From Candidatus Giovannonibacteria bacterium RIFCSPLOWO2_01_FULL_46_13 (GTDB taxonomy: Bacteria; Patescibacteriota; Minisyncoccia; JACPKW01; UBA11713), in the NCBI GenBank assembly GCA_001778785.1, contig MFIE01000001.1, positions 298 through 13,073 on the forward strand: a stretch of DNA of 12,776 bases, in the 5' to 3' direction. The notes under the pieces were generated by a model. The model was not told the DNA's origin, did no database searches, and worked only from the letters and a program-made list of their open reading frames with translations. This document shows, in pieces, positions 12,418 through 12,776 of this stretch. The position numbers and the translations under genes are program-made. Position 1 is the first letter of the stretch, and each line of letters starts with the position of its first letter.

Positions 12418-12776
12418 ATGATTATGACCCAACAAACCAAGCTACTTTTGGTCTCCGTTGCCGCTCTCGTTGTTTTAACTTTTATATCGTATGCTTATTT
12501 CTTTGTTGAAATAGTCGTATTTTTAAGGGTAGAACTTCCTTCGTTTCAGATATCGCCCACGTATTTGGGCCTCTTAAACGCGGGCTATACGCTCGTCGCT
12601 TATACATTGGTTGGCCTCCTGTGGCTTAGGATTGCGCGCAAAATCGGGTACCCGGAAATGTATCGCGAGGGAGTTACGGCTAAAGAATTAGTTCGGGACC
12701 CCATCATAATCGGCATCATCCTCGGCCTAGTCCTCGTTTTCTTTGATTGGATTTTTTATACCTTTGCTAACTCAAT
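12418..12776 (+). CDS. Multi-pass membrane protein (3' partial)
   Basis: An open frame of 119 complete codons from ATG 12418 to the window end, with no stop. It has three hydrophobic segments: ~8-35 (LLLVSVAALVVLTFISYAYFFVEIVVFL), ~52-70 (GLLNAGYTLVAYTLVGLLWL) and ~97-115 (IIIGIILGLVLVFFDWIFY). Short basic or mixed loops separate them. A second in-frame ATG two codons on (12424) could also start it. The N-terminal layout, with a loop EGVTAKELVRDP before a long helix, recalls the lead-in of CPBP/CAAX-type intramembrane proteases, but the diagnostic EExxxR motif would be downstream and is not visible. The family is therefore unassigned. Confidence 0.65.
   Translation, partial: MIMTQQTKLLLVSVAALVVLTFISYAYFFVEIVVFLRVELPSFQISPTYLGLLNAGYTLVAYTLVGLLWLRIARKIGYPEMYREGVTAKELVRDPIIIGIILGLVLVFFDWIFYTFANS

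Noticed and set aside
1..12776. Alternative genetic code (TGA as Gly)
   Set aside because: TGA ends several genes in sensible places (4725, 5499, 7306), with overlapping starts of the next gene.

Overview
The window reads like a piece of a small bacterial chromosome from the Candidate Phyla Radiation (Patescibacteria, Parcubacteria-like). This is inference from style, not from a marker gene. Genes are short and tightly packed, and every one I accept is on the + strand. Many products are small hypotheticals with one N-terminal membrane anchor. Shine-Dalgarno motifs are nearly absent, and several -10 boxes sit so close to the start codon that leaderless mRNAs are likely. TGA is used as a normal stop (for example at 4725, 5499 and 7306), so the TGA=Gly code of Gracilibacteria/SR1 is excluded. 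No gene-free stretch exceeds about 100 bases.

Layout: (1) 1-1466: the C-terminal part of a surface protein with a Pro/Thr-rich linker and a lectin/LamG-like domain, then a putative transglutaminase/papain-like protein. (2) 1480-2292: an A/T-rich gene with its own promoter, encoding an N-terminal HTH plus a LAGLIDADG-like helix. Its reading frame runs straight through a tRNA-Gln(UUG) gene. (3) 2299-4521: a compact operon of an MTH1-like Nudix 8-oxo-dGTPase, a flavin amine oxidase and a phosphoribosyltransferase. (4) 4581-6319: an overlapping chain of a 48-aa CxxC/CxxC zinc-ribbon protein, a truncated ASCH-domain fragment, a minimal kinase-fold protein and a 2OG-Fe(II) oxygenase. (5) 6350-8133: a COG4119-like Nudix, two membrane-anchored unknowns, and between them a 72-aa protein with the best promoter and only clear Shine-Dalgarno of the window. 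(6) 8146-8475: a monocistronic cold-shock protein with a strong terminator. (7) 8501-10215: an apparent operon of MsrA, a GIY-YIG protein and two more Nudix hydrolases. (8) 10245-12776: an anchored MliC-like protein, a 78-aa unknown overlapping a DEAD-box RNA helicase, and the start of a multi-pass membrane protein cut by the window end.

Functional theme: four different Nudix hydrolases, MsrA, a flavin oxidase and a 2OG oxygenase in under 13 kb point to nucleotide sanitation and oxidative-damage control, with RNA-level cold-stress functions (Csp, DEAD-box helicase) alongside. The cell-surface genes (lectin-like, MliC-like) would suit a host-attached lifestyle, but that is speculative. The two strongest candidates for something undescribed are the HTH/LAGLIDADG-like gene fused to a tRNA, and the zinc-ribbon/ASCH/mini-kinase/2OG-oxygenase cassette.
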